DNA from: Allium sativum
Taxonomy: Eukaryota > Streptophyta > Magnoliopsida > Asparagales > Amaryllidaceae
Assembly (NCBI GenBank): GCA_030737875.1
Contig: CM060911.1
Coordinates: 92,214,599-92,278,598, forward strand
DNA: 64,000 nucleotides
Reading direction: 5' to 3'
Shown here piece after piece: positions 10,724 through 23,439 of this stretch. Every line of letters starts with the position of its first letter. Position 1 is the stretch's first letter. The notes below the pieces were generated by a model. The model saw only the letters and a list, made by a program, of their open reading frames with translations, searched no databases and was not told the DNA's origin. The translations under genes were made by a program, and so were the position numbers.

Positions 10724-11259
10724 TAATTTTTTATCTTTGTTTTAGAGAGGGCCAACTGAACATGCAAATATATGTACGTATACAAATTCAAAATTTGAAA
10801 GGATAAGAACGTACATATAAGGAAATAAAGAAAATATATGTATATACATGAGAATATATATATATAAATATATATATATGCAAAAATATATGTATACGAA
10901 AGATAAAATTCAAGACAAGGCTACAGTCAATGAAATATGGCAACATCATTTGAATTTTGAAAATAAAATGAAAGTTGTGCGTATATATATACGCGTAAAA
11001 TGGTCGTTAGAGGAATTGTATACATATAAGAATATTTCATGTGAATAAAACAGTTAAATAAATTCCAGAAATTCAAAAGTTCGAAAATCAAACTTCTACG
11101 CCAAAACAATTCATTCGAAATTCAAATTTCTACGCCAAAATAGCTTGTGGGACCCAATGCCGACTCAGCACTGCTAGATTCATCTACGTACCTGGACTAT
11201 TTTCTTAACTGGGTTCAATGCTGACTCAGCGCTGCGTGTACGATAAGGTCTTGGGCAGC

Positions 11260-11267
11260 TATATAAA
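11260..11267 (+). promoter_or_regulatory. TATA box of the A 3' LTR
   Basis: TATATAAA lies about 890 bases into the LTR, followed 25-35 bases later by a pyrimidine-rich stretch (CTTCACTCTCTTTGCACC) typical of a plant start site. It places U3 at 10369 to about 11290. Confidence 0.75.
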
Positions 11268-12445
11268 CAGCCCTAGTCTTCACTCTCTTTGCACCAATTC
11301 TCTTCTATCCTTATGCTGCTCAAATTCTATTCTGCTTCTACTCTGCTAAAATTCTAAATAAAATAAAATATAAATTCAAGACGAGGAAATGCTGCTCAAA
11401 TCTTCAAGAGGAGATTCAAATCAAGACTAGAGTTTCAAGTGAAGATCGACTTCTATGACTGTTTTTTTTACGAATCGAATCGAATCTCTGTAAGTCAGTT
11501 GTTTCTAGACTTGAACGTTTTTGCTTTATTTTGTGACATGAAATTAAAGAAATAAAAGAATATGCCAAATCTCTCTCTCTATTCGAATTTGTGTTTATAC
11601 TCTTGGACTAAATTAAGAACTGTTATGATTCAAAGACTAATAAGACTTTGCCTAAGACCGTTGCCTATGACTATGGATTCTGAGAACATGTGCCTTTGGT
11701 CTATGAACATAAGCCATTGATTTTGGGACATAAAACATTGCCTATGACGGTGACTTATGACTGTGGGAATTATTTTCCCTTTTGACTATGAATATTGCCT
11801 ATGACTATGAACATTTGCCTATGACTATGAACACAAGCCTTTGATTTGGACATAAAGTATTACCTATGACATAACAACGGTGATTTAAACACCTATGATT
11901 CATGACTAGGAAAATTGTTGCTTAGGTTTTGTGACTATGAAATTGGGTCTAAAACCCGATTTATCTATTCTGTCTGTTCTTGATTTTCTTTGGTTTTAGA
12001 CTATGGGAATTTACCTATTAAGTTACGTCTACCCATGTTCTCGAACCTATTCTGTCTATTCTTGGTTTTAGACCGTGGGAATTTACCTATTAAGTTAGGT
12101 CTACCCATATTCTTGAACCTGCGTCGTTATTCTAAATCTTTTTATGCCAATTATTATGTCCACCCTTTTTCATAGCATCTTTGGTTCATTCCCTATTTTC
12201 TACGAATCTAGATTTATTTACAATCTAGGTTGAATCATGATTATACGAACGGTGGGAATGCGATTTGGGAAAAACACAAAAATAAACATAAATATAGTTA
12301 TAAGCTTGAAATTGCCATAGTTTGGAAGCGAACATGATTCTGATTTATACAATTTTAGAACATGTGTTAAGACATGTGAATTGGGTAGATTTGACATGGA
12401 TTATAGGTTATGAAATTTAGATCTAGTATTGGCCTGTAAACTGAA

Positions 12446-12568
12446 AAACTAGAATAATAAATCTAGTTTGTATGTAGACTGTAAACTAGAAGAATAAATA
12501 TAGTTTTTGGGCATAAACGGTGAACTAGAATAGAAAATCTAGTTTGGCATATAAAATCTAGTTTAGCA
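12446..12568 (+). repeat. Inverted-repeat array AAACTAGA / TCTAGTTT (3' LTR of A)
   Basis: This is the second LTR copy of the array at 5762-5885, with the same arms and spacers. The second unit here has TATAGTTT, a point change that weakens one stem. Confidence 0.8.
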
Positions 12569-13085
12569 TAAACTGAAAATAAAGATGATAGATCTAAATT
12601 GCTATGAACTGTAGGTTAGGCAAATCAAGATTTAGGCCTAGAATATAAGTCTGTTAGCGACAAATGAATATAGGCCAAATTTGTTTAAAAAGGGGGAAAT
12701 GGGCTGTAAGATAAATTGTTAACAATTTATAAACAAAAGAAAGATATTTTGATAACACCCCTTTTTATAACTCGTACCAGAAAGTTCTATGGTGACAGAG
12801 AGGATAGTGTCTAGGCTTGGGTTTGGAAAATATAAGTTTCCTGCCCTCCCTGGCTATCCCTAACTGATCCGATGAACTGGATGGTTGCTTTCAAAACCAG
12901 GTTTGGAAATTAATCAGAAAACCCTTTGAACTTAGAAAACATGAATATGCCTAACCCGAGGTTAGAGTGAGTTGCGGTGTAAACCTGCCCGGAACCGACC
13001 GGCACATCCAGTAACCGTAGCAATATCTGTCTAATGTGAGAGGTTGCGGCTTTAATTTATTAATTAAAGCTAGAACAAGAAAGGG

Positions 13086-13718
13086 AGGATTAAGTCCATA
13101 GGAACACTTAACCAACACAGTTAAAGCTAGAATGGGAAGGTTAAGTCCATAGGAGCACTTAACCAACTTAACACTGTTAAGCTAGAATGGTAGGGTTAAG
13201 TCCATAGAAACACTTAACCAACTTAACACAGTTAAAGCTAGAATGGGAGGGTTAAATCCATGGGAATACTTAGCCAAATTAATATGTTGACTAGACTAGA
13301 AGGTGGGGTTAAGTAAAGTTAATACACTTAGCCAATTTAACATGTTAATTAGACTAGAGGTTGGGGTTAAGAAATACACTTAGCCAATTTAATATGTTAG
13401 CTGGGTTGGACCGTAGGGTTAAGTAAACTTGAACACTTAACCATCAGAATATGATAAATGAATAGGGTTAAGTCTAAGACACGAAGAGATGATACTTAAC
13501 CATTAATAATAGGTTTAGTTAAAACCGGTGGGAAAGGTTAAGTTAAAAAGGGAACACTTACCAATACAGGATGAATGGGTAGGGTTAAGAAATACTTAAC
13601 CAATATGACTTGGTTTGTGGTGGGGTTAAGTCAACATGAATACTGACAACACTTAACCAGTTTAACAGGATAAGGGAAGAGGGTTAAGTTAGCTTGAATC
13701 AACTAAAGACACTTATCC
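13086..13718 (+). repeat. Array of about 12 GGTTAAGT / ACTTAACC stem-loops (3' LTR of A)
   Basis: This is the second LTR copy of the array at 6402-7034, with unit order and spacers retained. The first unit reads ACTTAACC here against ACCTAACC in the 5' LTR. Confidence 0.85.
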
Positions 13719-15209
13719 AATCCAACTTAACGGGAAAGAGAACTAAGTAGTAAAACTTAGTTGAGAAGACAATGATCCTGGAAACTAGGTGGTAAAGCTT
13801 AGTTAGTAGAACTAAGTAGTAATTCTTAGTATAACACGAAGGAGCGGACGTCCATCTGATTTTAAAGAAGACTCCAACGAATTGAGATACGAAGCCCGAG
13901 GTTTCGAGGGGATGTGAGGGTACTCTTGGTATCCCTCTGTGAGGCTGCAGATGATCCGCCTGGGCGCACAGAGGTTAAGGTCTGCGGTAGAAGAGCCAAG
14001 GGTATGCCTTGGTTGCAATATATGGCAACCAAAAGACTAGGATGGACCAGCGTGATTCGGCGAGAAGACGGAAGCCCTGTGATAGCAACTCGTCGTCTAC
14101 CTACCATCTTCAGTCAAGCGAGACACGTGAAGCGAGAAGGCTGGAGGACTCATACGGACCACATACTTGCTATCTAGTTGTGGTTGCGGGGTGTTGTTGG
14201 CCATAGAATTAGTGGGGCAGATAGGGGCCTTCGTACAGTTCTCATTTTACAAGAGTGGCCTTCCATTAGTTGAGGGAGGGGTCGAGTGGGACCATAGCCA
14301 CTGGAAAAACAGACCTTAACATCTGCATCGGCAGATATTGAAAGCTCCCGACCGAGTTCCGTATTTCTAGAGTAGCCCTGACACGGGACTCGGGTAGCAC
14401 ATTACAGGACATGTGCATCTAGACAAGCGATAACGATTCGCGATACATGCGTGGGGAAAGTCTAGGAACATGTACCACTCTAGGTAGTGTATCCTAGACT
14501 AAAGGGCATCATTCGACAGGTAGCATAATTCCTAGTTAGACCTAGGTGGCATCAAACCTGAATCCGAGAAGCATTCAGCAGATAGCGTAGACTCTAGTGG
14601 AATCTAGAAAGCACTTGATAGAAAACCCTAGATTAAATATAGGTAACAAATAAATAAATGGATGACTGAAGGCGATGGAAAATACAGGGATTGGGATCAC
14701 GTTAGCATTACTAGTTGGGACACTAGTTAGGCGGTGCAGAGATATAGAAACCAGTATAAGAAGGAAATAGCGAAGCGACGAAAGTATTAGAGCGTATCCA
14801 GTTTATCTTATCTCAGAATATCTTGTGACTACCTTGTCTAATCTTGTTGACCCTATCGTCATGGTGTAATCTTGTATTCAGTTAATTCATGTCGTTTTGT
14901 TTTTCCAGTTCACATGCTAGAAGTTACTGAACTTACTCAGGCTTTATGTCTGACTCTGTTTTTCTTTCGTCTTCTTTTCTTCCGTTCGCCCCCAGGTAGT
15001 AAAGGAGGAAATAGTTTAGCTCAGGTTAAGTTGGACTGCCACTCTCTCCCAGCTTGAAGATTTGTCGAAGTTTGCTTGGATTCTCTTTCTAGATGTTATG
15101 GCTGGCTCTTGCTAAAATCGGGGAATATAAATGTTGTTTTTATTCTTCTTTATTTTGTAAGATAGATGATACTCTGGTACTGTAAAACCATTGTACAAAC
15201 TATTTTATC

Positions 15210-15215
15210 AATAAA
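15210..15215 (+). terminator. Candidate poly(A) signal in the A 3' LTR
   Basis: AATAAA sits in a T-rich tract 130 bases before the LTR end, after TTGTACAAAC and before TTTTATTTTTTG. The 5' LTR has GATAAA at the same place. Confidence 0.5.
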
Positions 15216-15344
15216 GAAAAGTTTTATTTTTTGCTGTTTAATTTCTGTCTGTCTTGTAATTTATCTGCATCTTTTACCCAAAATGCTCCACAGAACTTAG
15301 TGCATTCCCTTTGTGAGTGACACTAACAGACGTGGGGTGTTACA

Positions 15345-17114
15345 CAGATCTAACATCATACGGTATAAACAATTTAGATCCATGTTTAAAATATCACGAC
15401 ATAGCAGATCTATCAATAAATATTTTTAATAACTAAGAATTAATAATTAAATAAAATAAAATAAATTAAAAATAAATTCTCACATTGATTTTTGCTGAAA
15501 ATTTGACTGTCTTGGAATCAGCTTTGGTCTGCGCCATCGCGAAGATTTCTGAAAGACGAGTCCAACGCAACTGACGGTTCGTCAATCGGACCTCGTATGA
15601 GAGAGTTATCGATTTTTAAAGATTGCATAAATATAATATTAAATAAATAAAATAATATTAAAATATTACTCTTCTTCTTCGCGTTATCACACATCGCCGA
15701 ACCCATCCACCGCCTTCCAACCTTTCTGCGTGCACCTCACTGCACCGCACCGGACCACGATCAAACCCCGCCACACGAACCGCCTCGGCCAAGACCTCCT
15801 TCGCCCTGAAGCCCGCCGAACTCGGTGGTCCCACTACCCCGAAATCCGACCACGAACGCGCGGCCTTTAAGTCCAGAATTCGTGAAATCCGTGAACCAAT
15901 ACCCGATCTTAACCGTATGGATGGAAAGGTCTCTCGAAGAGCTTCGATTTGGTATATCATATGTCGATTTTCGTTGAGCGGATCAAAAGTTATTAGCATT
16001 TCAATTTCGGATGATTTCAGCCTTCGAAAATAGGGCGGCGGCTGGCCATTGAATTAGGGTTTCGGATTTTAATATCATTTTAATATTTAATCTCGAAAAA
16101 TGTGTTTAGAAGGTGGATTTTCGGACTTTCTCTGATTTGGGCCTGCTTACTGTCGTTCTTAAGGTTTTGATACCTTCTGAACGTAATGGGATAGGTCCCG
16201 TGGCCCAATTCTGAAATTTGTATATATTTTATTTAAAATTGCATTAAAAATTAATTAATTAAATATTGACCGTACATTAAAATATTCCGGGGACACATAC
16301 GACCTCAGAAAATTCTAAAAAAAATATTTTTAGCTTTCTTATGATGATACGAATCCAATAAAATTATTTTCGGCGAATTCTGAGACTGTTTGAAAAATGG
16401 CTATTTTTAAGGCGTTTAAATTTAACTGAAATAGTCAAAACACATTTTCCTCTGCCACGCTCACATATTAATTTGAAAAATTCTGAAAATTGAAATGTAG
16501 CAATAATTTGACATTCCGGTTCCAACAAAAGTGGTTTCGTCGAAAACCGAGGTCGTTTGAAAATGACTATTTTTAAGGCCAATATATTTAATATTAAAAA
16601 TACATTTTTAAACAAATAATTTTCGAAACTCAAAATATATAAGTGTTTACTGTTTTTCAATGCAGAAACATCATTCCGAACTCAACGGAAGTTGTTTCGA
16701 GTCGAAATTCCTTCATATGTGAAAAGTAGCCTTTCGGGCCATATATTGTATATATAAATACTACAGCGACCTTTCTAAAAATTGAATTGGCCATAACTTT
16801 TGATTTTCGCTATGAAATTTCAATTTTTCGGATTCGTTGGAAAGATATTTTTAAATAGATTCTAATATTTTTGGTGTCACTAAAATCCGTTAAATTTTAC
16901 GTCCTGTACGGTCAGTCAAAGTTCAAGTTTGACTTTTCAACTACCGCGCTATTTCTAACTCTTTTTATAATTAAAATTAAATTATTCATTCTAACTTCGA
17001 TTTAAATCAAATTGTAATCATTATTATTTAAAATATATTACTTTAAATATCAAAAATCATTAAAATTACTTAAAATAAAATTTTAAATTTACCCCAAAAA
17101 TCAGGGTTGTTACA
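15345..17114 (-). mobile_element. Element C: start portion of a minus-strand LTR
   Basis: On the minus strand this starts TGTAACAACCCTG at 17114 and runs to the point where A inserted. It is related to the start of the B LTR: a leader block near 15480-15900 with a GTGAGA donor, then U3 with segments such as CAACAAAAGTGG shared with 47890-47905. It is cut by A on the left and interrupts A' on the right, with CGTAG at 17115-17119 as presumed target duplication. Minus frames in the GC-rich leader (15658-15999) show no recognisable domain. Confidence 0.8.
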
Positions 17115-18296
17115 CGTAGCTTTGTGTAGCGTTGATTCGCGAGCCTCACACCCCGGTTGTGAACCAAAAACGGGATAGGACCTCAGGGAGGGCATGCGTC
17201 TCTTTCTAGCTAGAAGTGGCGTCAGTGGTTTTACACGCCCTGACGAGTTTGACTTATGTGGTTGTTGTTATTGCGAGGCGTCTCAGATATATCGGTCGTT
17301 CTCGAACCGATGGAGTCATTCGTTGGCTCATTTAAGCCCCATAGGGCAGGGAGATGTAGTGTTCAGAATTTCGTCTTATCCACATCGGTGGACCGACCCT
17401 GTCGCTCCAAGGGTCGATGCATTCTGTCCCTGAGACTCAGGCTAGACAGTCTCAAATCGATTGAGGACTATCTTTTGCCTCGGTTCACAGATGGAAATCC
17501 AACTTCCAATATGTGACATTTGCGGTTTTATTTGTAGAGCCCAGTATTGGCGACATAGTAGCATGGGATGCTATGCTGCCTATGATTGATATTTATGATT
17601 TGAAGTTGTTTTATACACTATACACTTATGATTTGAAGTTGTTTTATACACTATACACTTATTATAGTATCAAATGATTTGTTTTAAACGTATCAAGCAT
17701 TCTTGGCTATTATAAGGTAAAAACCCTATCCTCCGGCTCGCGTTGCATTGTGTGATGGGACCTGGGCCTTATAATAGCTTCATTGTTCTTTATTAGCATT
17801 GCGCTGTTTGTTTTATGCACTGGTGTTCTTGGGAGGAAACCCGTTCCCTGTTATACGACATGGTCCCTTGATTTACCTAACTTTAAAATAAAGATTAATA
17901 ACTGTTTTAGTTCTCACACCAGTCCCATGACTGACCTGGAGTTTATTGTTTTAACCTAAAGTCTGGGTGCCCCTATTTTGCATACGGGCAGCTAGTAGTT
18001 TTGGTTTTGCAGATTTATATTCACAGGATCCTGGTTTACAGCTGGAACGATACTCGGAAAGCTTTGTATCCGCGTATTACTTCTAGTTGTGTATTGTATT
18101 ATTTTTCGCTACTTTGTAAATTATTGTAATCTCTGATATTTTCTGTGTAATATTTATTCATTCATACTCTGTATATTCTTGTATTCTGATGGAATTGTTG
18201 TAATATACAATGAAATGTTCTTCCGTCTGCATTCTTTTGTGGCTTGTTCTCGAAGTATCCGCTCATTTCTTACCGAGGAAGTTACGGGTCTTCACA
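17115..18296 (+). repeat. 5' LTR of A', terminal 1.2 kb only
   Basis: Homologous to about 38383-39549. It ends GGGTCTTCACA just before the primer site; the first 5 kb were displaced by C. The acceptor-like TTTTGCAG (to 18012) and the T-rich 3' end are present. Confidence 0.88.
17593..17658 (+). repeat. 33-bp tandem duplication, diagnostic of A'
   Basis: The unit starting TTATGATTTGAAGTTG occurs twice with period 33 (17593 and 17626). The A' 3' LTR has the duplication at 38857-38922; both A'' LTRs have a single unit. Confidence 0.85.
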
Positions 18297-18298
18297 AT

Positions 18299-18310
18299 TG
18301 GTATCAGAGC
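18299..18310 (+). other. Primer binding site of A' (initiator tRNA-Met)
   Basis: TGGTATCAGAGC follows the LTR end TTCACA with two intervening bases. Confidence 0.92.
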
Positions 18311-19314
18311 TTTGGTTTACAGAGCTCGGAGAACAAGACACGTTAGAACTGAATGAAAGAATTCATCAGAGATTGGATTAGTAATATCCAATAAGAATGA
18401 TTCGTTAGGGATAAGATCAGTAGTATCCTAGAACGAGTGTAAAGAGTGTTGTTTTGAACAATAAAATTGAAATCAAGCTTTGTTTTGAATATTTAATTCA
18501 ATTATTCGTATTTGAATATTTATTTATATTGATTTGGACTATCCAGTATATAAAGATTTTGCGCATACGTCTGATCCGCGTGTATTCGAAGTTTTAATAT
18601 ATTGGGTAGATATAGAATTACACTCTAGTCCCCCGGGGGTGATTCTGATGATTGATATATCATCATCAGAATTTATATTCGAGTGACGAAGGTGTGATTT
18701 CTATATATTTCCATTAGACTGGTGTGAGAACCAAAATATAGCTAGAATACATTGTTGTGAATTGGCATCAAAACATGATTTTCTGTATATATATCAAAAT
18801 TATGAATTTGAAAAGCTATTCACTAATTGATTGATGGATGTGTTGAGTGATTATTCATTTAAACCATTATATGAAAGAACGGTGATTTAGGCCAAATTTA
18901 ACCAAATATTGAACTGTATTGAAATTATTTCGGATCGCATGCATATGTATCTATTGAGCAGGTCATAGCAAGGAGGCTAGAGCAGAAGAATAAAATTGTT
19001 TGCCCGACAAATAGGTACATGTTTATCATAATTTACTATTTTGTTTGGGTGATGATGATTTTGTGAGCCGATTGGCTAGCCGCTTGGCTTTTTCATTTTC
19101 TTTTGGATTGAAGAAGGCCATGGGAGGCAATATGAAATATCCCGAAGTCCCCGGTGCAGGGGAGGTTATGGCAAAAAATTTCGAAAATTTAGGGTGTTAG
19201 CCAAATTTTTGAAAAATTTGAAAAGTTCTTAGAAACTGAAAAGTTGAAGAACTTAAGCCGTAACGAAAATACTGAAAGTTGAGTTGATTAATTAAACATC
19301 TTTCAGCTTCGTTC

Positions 19315-19349
19315 CTTTTCGGGGCCGAAAAGTTTTAAGTGGGGGATAT
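19315..19349 (+). other. Pre-polypurine hairpin and polypurine tract of A'
   Basis: The hairpin CTTTTCG, loop GGGC, CGAAAAG (19315-19332) is followed by AAGTGGGGGATAT (19337-19349). The 3' LTR begins TGTAATAACCC at 19350. Confidence 0.88.
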
Positions 19350-20225
19350 TGTAATAACCCGGAAATCTGGGCCAATTTAAAACTTTTATTTTGGCTATTT
19401 TATTGAATTTTGAATATTTAAAATGAATTATTTTAAACAACAACGACGAGAAATTTATTTTGAATAGAATTCGAACGTATATATTTATATAGTTCGTCGT
19501 TAGAATATAAATATTTTATTTATAATTATAAAAGGAATTGAAAATGGCGTGGTAGTTCGATAATTCGATTTCAAAATTCAATGGAACATACCAGGTGCAA
19601 AATAAACTGGATTTTAGTGAAACCAAAAATAATAAAATCTAATTGAGAATATCTTTCCAACGAATCCGAAGAATCAAAATTTCATAGCGGGAATCAAAAG
19701 ATATGTCCAGTTGAAAATTCAGAATAGTCGCTATGGAATTTCGGCCTTTAAAAATACCCATTTTGCAAATGAACTCGGATTTCGACAAAACCACTTTTGT
19801 TGGATCCGCGATGTAAAGGTATTGCTAGGTTTCAAATTTCATAATTTTTCGAATCAACATGTGAGCATGGCTAAGGAAAACGCGTTTGACTAGTTTTTGT
19901 TGATTTTAATCTACTGGAAATTGGCCATTTTTCAAACGGTCTCAGAATTCAACGAAACTAGTTTCTTTAGGACCGTATCGTCAATACGAAGCTAGAAAAT
20001 ATTTTTATGGAATTTTTCGAGTTAGTATGTGGCCCCGGTAAATTGAAATGCGCGTTCAAATTCAATTTATAGAGTTATATGTTGATTTTGACGGAAACTG
20101 ATCGAAATGGTTGAATCAGCGTACGATACATATCCCATTGTGTTCGGAATGAGGGTAATTAGCTAGGGGCGACAGTCGTTGGGCCTCGTTTAGAGATCAT
20201 ATGAAAAGTCAACTTTTTGGTTGAA

Positions 20226-20261
<36 letters not shown>
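20226..20261. repeat. (AAT)n microsatellite
   Basis: About eleven AAT units directly before the presumed start-site region of the A' 3' LTR. A'' has TA-rich sequence but no AAT array at this position. Confidence 0.9.
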
Positions 20262-20265
<4 letters not shown>

Positions 20266-20585
20266 ATAATAATATAACTCCCTCCCACCCCCTTCACATT
20301 TCAGATCTAAAGAACGAAAAAAAAGACCCGCCTCCCTCCTCATCCACGCACCTCCGATCTGCGCCACCGACGCCCCCTCGCCTCAGGCGACGCCGCACCA
20401 CCAACCTACTCCCCTCCTATCCGCTTTCCCTCTCTTCCTCCTCCCCTCCTCTCCGCGTTAAAACCCGCCCCAAGCCCCAGACGCGAGCTCCAGTGTCGAG
20501 CCCGAGAACCATGTCGCCACCTGCACCGCGGGCCCCACCGCAGCCTCCACCCTCAACGACGCGCTCCGACGTACAACCCCCTTGT

Positions 20586-20590
20586 TCCCT
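20586..20590. other. Target-site duplication of A'', left copy (TCCCT)
   Basis: TCCCT immediately precedes TGTAATAACC of A'' and recurs at 34418-34422 immediately after the last CA of A''. Confidence 0.9.
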
Positions 20591-21482
20591 TGTAATAACC
20601 CGGGAATTCATGGCCAGTTTAAAATTTTTATTTTGGCAATTTTAGCGAATTTTGAATATTTAAAATAGATTATTTTAAATAAAATCGACGAGAAAATTTA
20701 TTTTGAATATAATTCGAACGCATATATTATATACGTCATCGTTAGAATATAAATATTTATATATAATTATAAATGGAATTGAAATTGGCGCGGTAGTTCG
20801 ATAATTCGACTTCAAATTTCAATTGAATGTACCGGGTGCAAAACAATCCAGATTTTAGTGAAACCAAAAACATTAGGATCTAATTGATGATATCTTTCCA
20901 ACGAATCAGAAAAATTGAGATTTCATAGCGGGAATCAAAAGATACGTCCAGTTGAAAATTCTGAATAGTCGCTATGGAATTCAGGCCCTTAAAAATGGAA
21001 ATTTTGCAAACGACCTCGGATTTCGACGAAACCACTTTTGTTGGATCCGTGATGTCAAATTATAGCTAGATTCCAAATTTCATAATTTTTTGAATCAATA
21101 TGTGAGCGTGGCAAAGGATAACGCGTTTGACCAGTTTCTATTGATTTTAATCGACTTGAAATTGGCCATTTTTCTAACGGTCTCAGAGTTCGACGAAACT
21201 AGTTTTGTTAGGACCATATCGTCAATACGAAGCTAGAAAATATTTTTATTGAATTTTTAGAGTTAGTATATGACCCCGGTAATTTGAAATGTACGTTTAA
21301 AATACAATATAGCGATTTAAATGAAAATTCAACGGAAACTGATTGAGACGAACAAATCAACGTGTGATACATATCCCATTGGGTTCGGAATAGGGGTAAA
21401 ACGCTATGGACGACAGGCGGTGGGCCTCGTTTCGAGGTCGTACGTAAAAGTCAACTTTTTGAAGGATAAATAAATAAATTAA

Positions 21483-21497
21483 TATAATATATATATC
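21483..21497 (+). promoter_or_regulatory. TATA-rich core promoter of the A'' 5' LTR
   Basis: A TATAATATATATAT stretch lies about 30 bases before a C-rich leader. The 3' LTR has the same at about 28886-28900. The leader 21530-21887 is pyrimidine-rich and contains no ATG on the plus strand, as expected of an untranslated exon. Confidence 0.5.
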
Positions 21498-23439
21498 CTC
21501 CTTTCTATACCTAGCCCCCCTTATTCATTTATTCAGATCGAAAAAAAAGGAAGAAAACCCCGCCGTTCATCGCGCCTCCCTCTCCTCCACCCTCCACCGC
21601 CGTCGTCGGCACCTGCGCCGCCCTCCCCTCCTCATCTTCCTCCTCCCCTCTGCTGCTACAAAACCGACACCCCCCCAAAACCCCCAATCCCCTCCGTCTG
21701 CGACAACGCTCCAACCCGCACCGCCCCCCTCTTCTTCCTTCCTCCTCCTGCTGCTTCCATCTTACCCCCTCCACCTCGATCAGCGAGCCCCGCGCCCAAA
21801 ACCTCCGAACCCGCATCCAACAGCAACCGCTACACCCTCCCCCCTTCCACCTTGACGTTGCTGAGACCATCCCTCCCTCTTCGAAAAGTAAGTTTTTCTT
21901 TTTATATTTAATTTAAATCAGTTTTATTTTTAATTTAAATCAGTTTTGTGGGTATTTACAAAGTAGAAAAAAAAGATTTTAAAAGGCGAAATCTTTATTA
22001 TGTAGGAAAGTTAAAAATATGATCTTTATATTTTTAGATTAATAAAAATATGATTTCTATATTTTTAAAATATTAAAAATATAGTCTTTACTATATAAAT
22101 GATGTAAAAATATGATTTTTGGTTATGTAGAGAAGTAAAAATATAATTTTTACATGATAGGAATTATTTTTTTAAGAATATATTTGAAAAGGCGGAAACT
22201 TTATATAGAGAATAGCGAGATAAAATAGAATTTTTATCCATATAGCATAGTAAAAATTCGATTTTTTTATATATTAAATAGCGAAGTGAAAATTTGATTT
22301 TTAAATATATGAAGTGATTATAAAAATATGATTTCTAAATTGAAAGTGAACAAATAAAAATGTGATTTTTATTTTAAAGACATCAAAATATAAAAATGTG
22401 TGATTTTTATATATGTAGTAGCTACGGGCAACGAAGATGACGAAAAGACGAGAGTGACGAAGACTTCTATAAAAGAAGTGTCGTGGAATTGGGATAGCTA
22501 TTGGTGAGAATTTCTCACTCTTTGATTTAATTTTCTAGTTATATATATATATACTAGGATGCAGACGGTGTTTAGTAGCACCCGACACCCGTCATCCACA
22601 GACCATCGACGGCTTGTTTGTTTAATTGTTTGGTTGTGTAGTTGGCTAGATTCTTTTGTTTGAATTGAATTGTTTGGTGAAATGAAATTGATTTGATTGA
22701 TGTGTGAATGGCGTGGGCCTTCACTAGACCGGGGATAAGGCTAGGCCTCGTCCCGTTTCTAGTATCGTGTCGTTATGCCGCCGAAATTTTCTAAAAATAA
22801 GTTAGAAAAATAAAGATAACATTTTATTTAATAAATGAACCGAATAGAATATTCATAGGTTGAATAAAATAGTTTGATCGTTAAAAATATAATTTTTAAC
22901 GTGAATGTGAATAAATAAATATTCATTTACAAACCGGACGGTTTGTTTATATACACCTATTTGAAGGACATTGATTGGGACGATAAATTTTACACATCGC
23001 CCAACTGCACAAATAAAATCTGTTTTGATTGTTTGAAACCCCACACGGGTATTGGGATGATATTTGAAGAACACTAATCCCGATTGTTTAGTTGTATGTC
23101 GATCGATTGATTGACAGGCTGTTATAAGCGTTGAATATTAAAATTTAATGCTTATACAGTGTAGAATGCACTTTGGATGATGGTCGATTATTCATCGTTG
23201 TTGATATTTATATGTGTTGTAGAAAATCCATATAATTAACATTATATGGTAATTGATTGGACCTCATTCCAGTTTCGAAAAAGAAATATTTGAAATAGAA
23301 ATATTCGAAATGGAATATTTGAAAATATCAATATATGAAGCCGTGTTGATTAGATTGACGCCATTTTGACGTAAATGATATTTATATCAATTTTATTCAT
23401 TTTAAAACGAATATTGAGAAGTGATTTCGAAATCGAATA

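Larger units (their letters stand above)
11490..14995 (+). other. Candidate leader intron in the A 3' LTR
   Basis: GTAAGT at 11490-11495, preceded by ATCTCT, is a good donor. A pyrimidine tract ending CCCCCAG, then GTAG, at about 14965-14995 is a strong acceptor. The 5' LTR keeps both sites (donor 4800, acceptor TAG at 8312). Splicing would remove about 3.5 kb that includes both hairpin arrays. This is inferred from motifs only. Confidence 0.45.
4705..15344 (+). mobile_element. Element A: non-autonomous LTR retrotransposon (LARD-like) with giant LTRs
   Basis: Two direct repeats (4705-8661 and 11399-15344) flank a primer site, a 1.7 kb non-coding interior and a polypurine tract. The 3' LTR is complete (10369-15344, 4976 bases). 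The first kilobase of the 5' LTR lies left of D, off-window. The LTRs differ only by scattered substitutions and small indels, suggesting a fairly recent insertion. No gag or pol homology is visible, so it must move using proteins made elsewhere. The right flank is element C, with CAGAT as the presumed target duplication; its left partner is outside. Confidence 0.9.
10369..15344 (+). repeat. 3' LTR of A, complete (4976 bases)
   Basis: It starts TGTAACACCCC right after the polypurine tract and ends GGGGTGTTACA, an 11-bp perfect terminal inverted repeat. The layout is U3 with a tRNA-like insert, a TATA box at 11260, a leader to a donor at 11490, hairpin arrays, an acceptor near 14995, then a T-rich end with AATAAA. 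No protein is recognised. Confidence 0.93.
18297..19349 (+). other. Internal domain of A', non-coding
   Basis: About 1.05 kb with no gag or pol similarity. It includes a block conserved in A'', E and G (about 18990-19200: GACAAATAGGTACATG, GCCGATTGGCTAGCC, GGGGAGGTTATGGC), which is a candidate packaging or dimerisation signal. It ends in a hairpin and polypurine tract. Confidence 0.85.
19350..20590 (+). repeat. 3' LTR of A', first part (U3 and leader)
   Basis: Starts TGTAATAACCCGG after the polypurine tract and matches the start of the A'' LTRs. It holds an ATA/AAT microsatellite (20226-20261) and then a C-rich leader-like stretch (20280-20590) containing a short plus-strand frame from about 20511. 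A'' inserted in that leader. Confidence 0.9.

Noticed and set aside
15658..15999. Minus-strand 113-codon frame in C
   Set aside because: It lies in the GC-rich leader block of an LTR, where low stop density is expected, and no domain is recognisable.
20511..20590. Pro-rich plus-strand frame starting in the A' leader and interrupted by A''
   Set aside because: Short, composition-driven, with no recognised domain, and the A'' leader has no ATG at all, so a conserved leader protein is unlikely.
20417..20611. Gly/Arg-rich minus frames in GC-rich blocks (20417-20611, 21529-21870, 28971-29254)
   Set aside because: They are reverse translations of C-rich untranslated leaders and cross an element boundary at 20590/20591.
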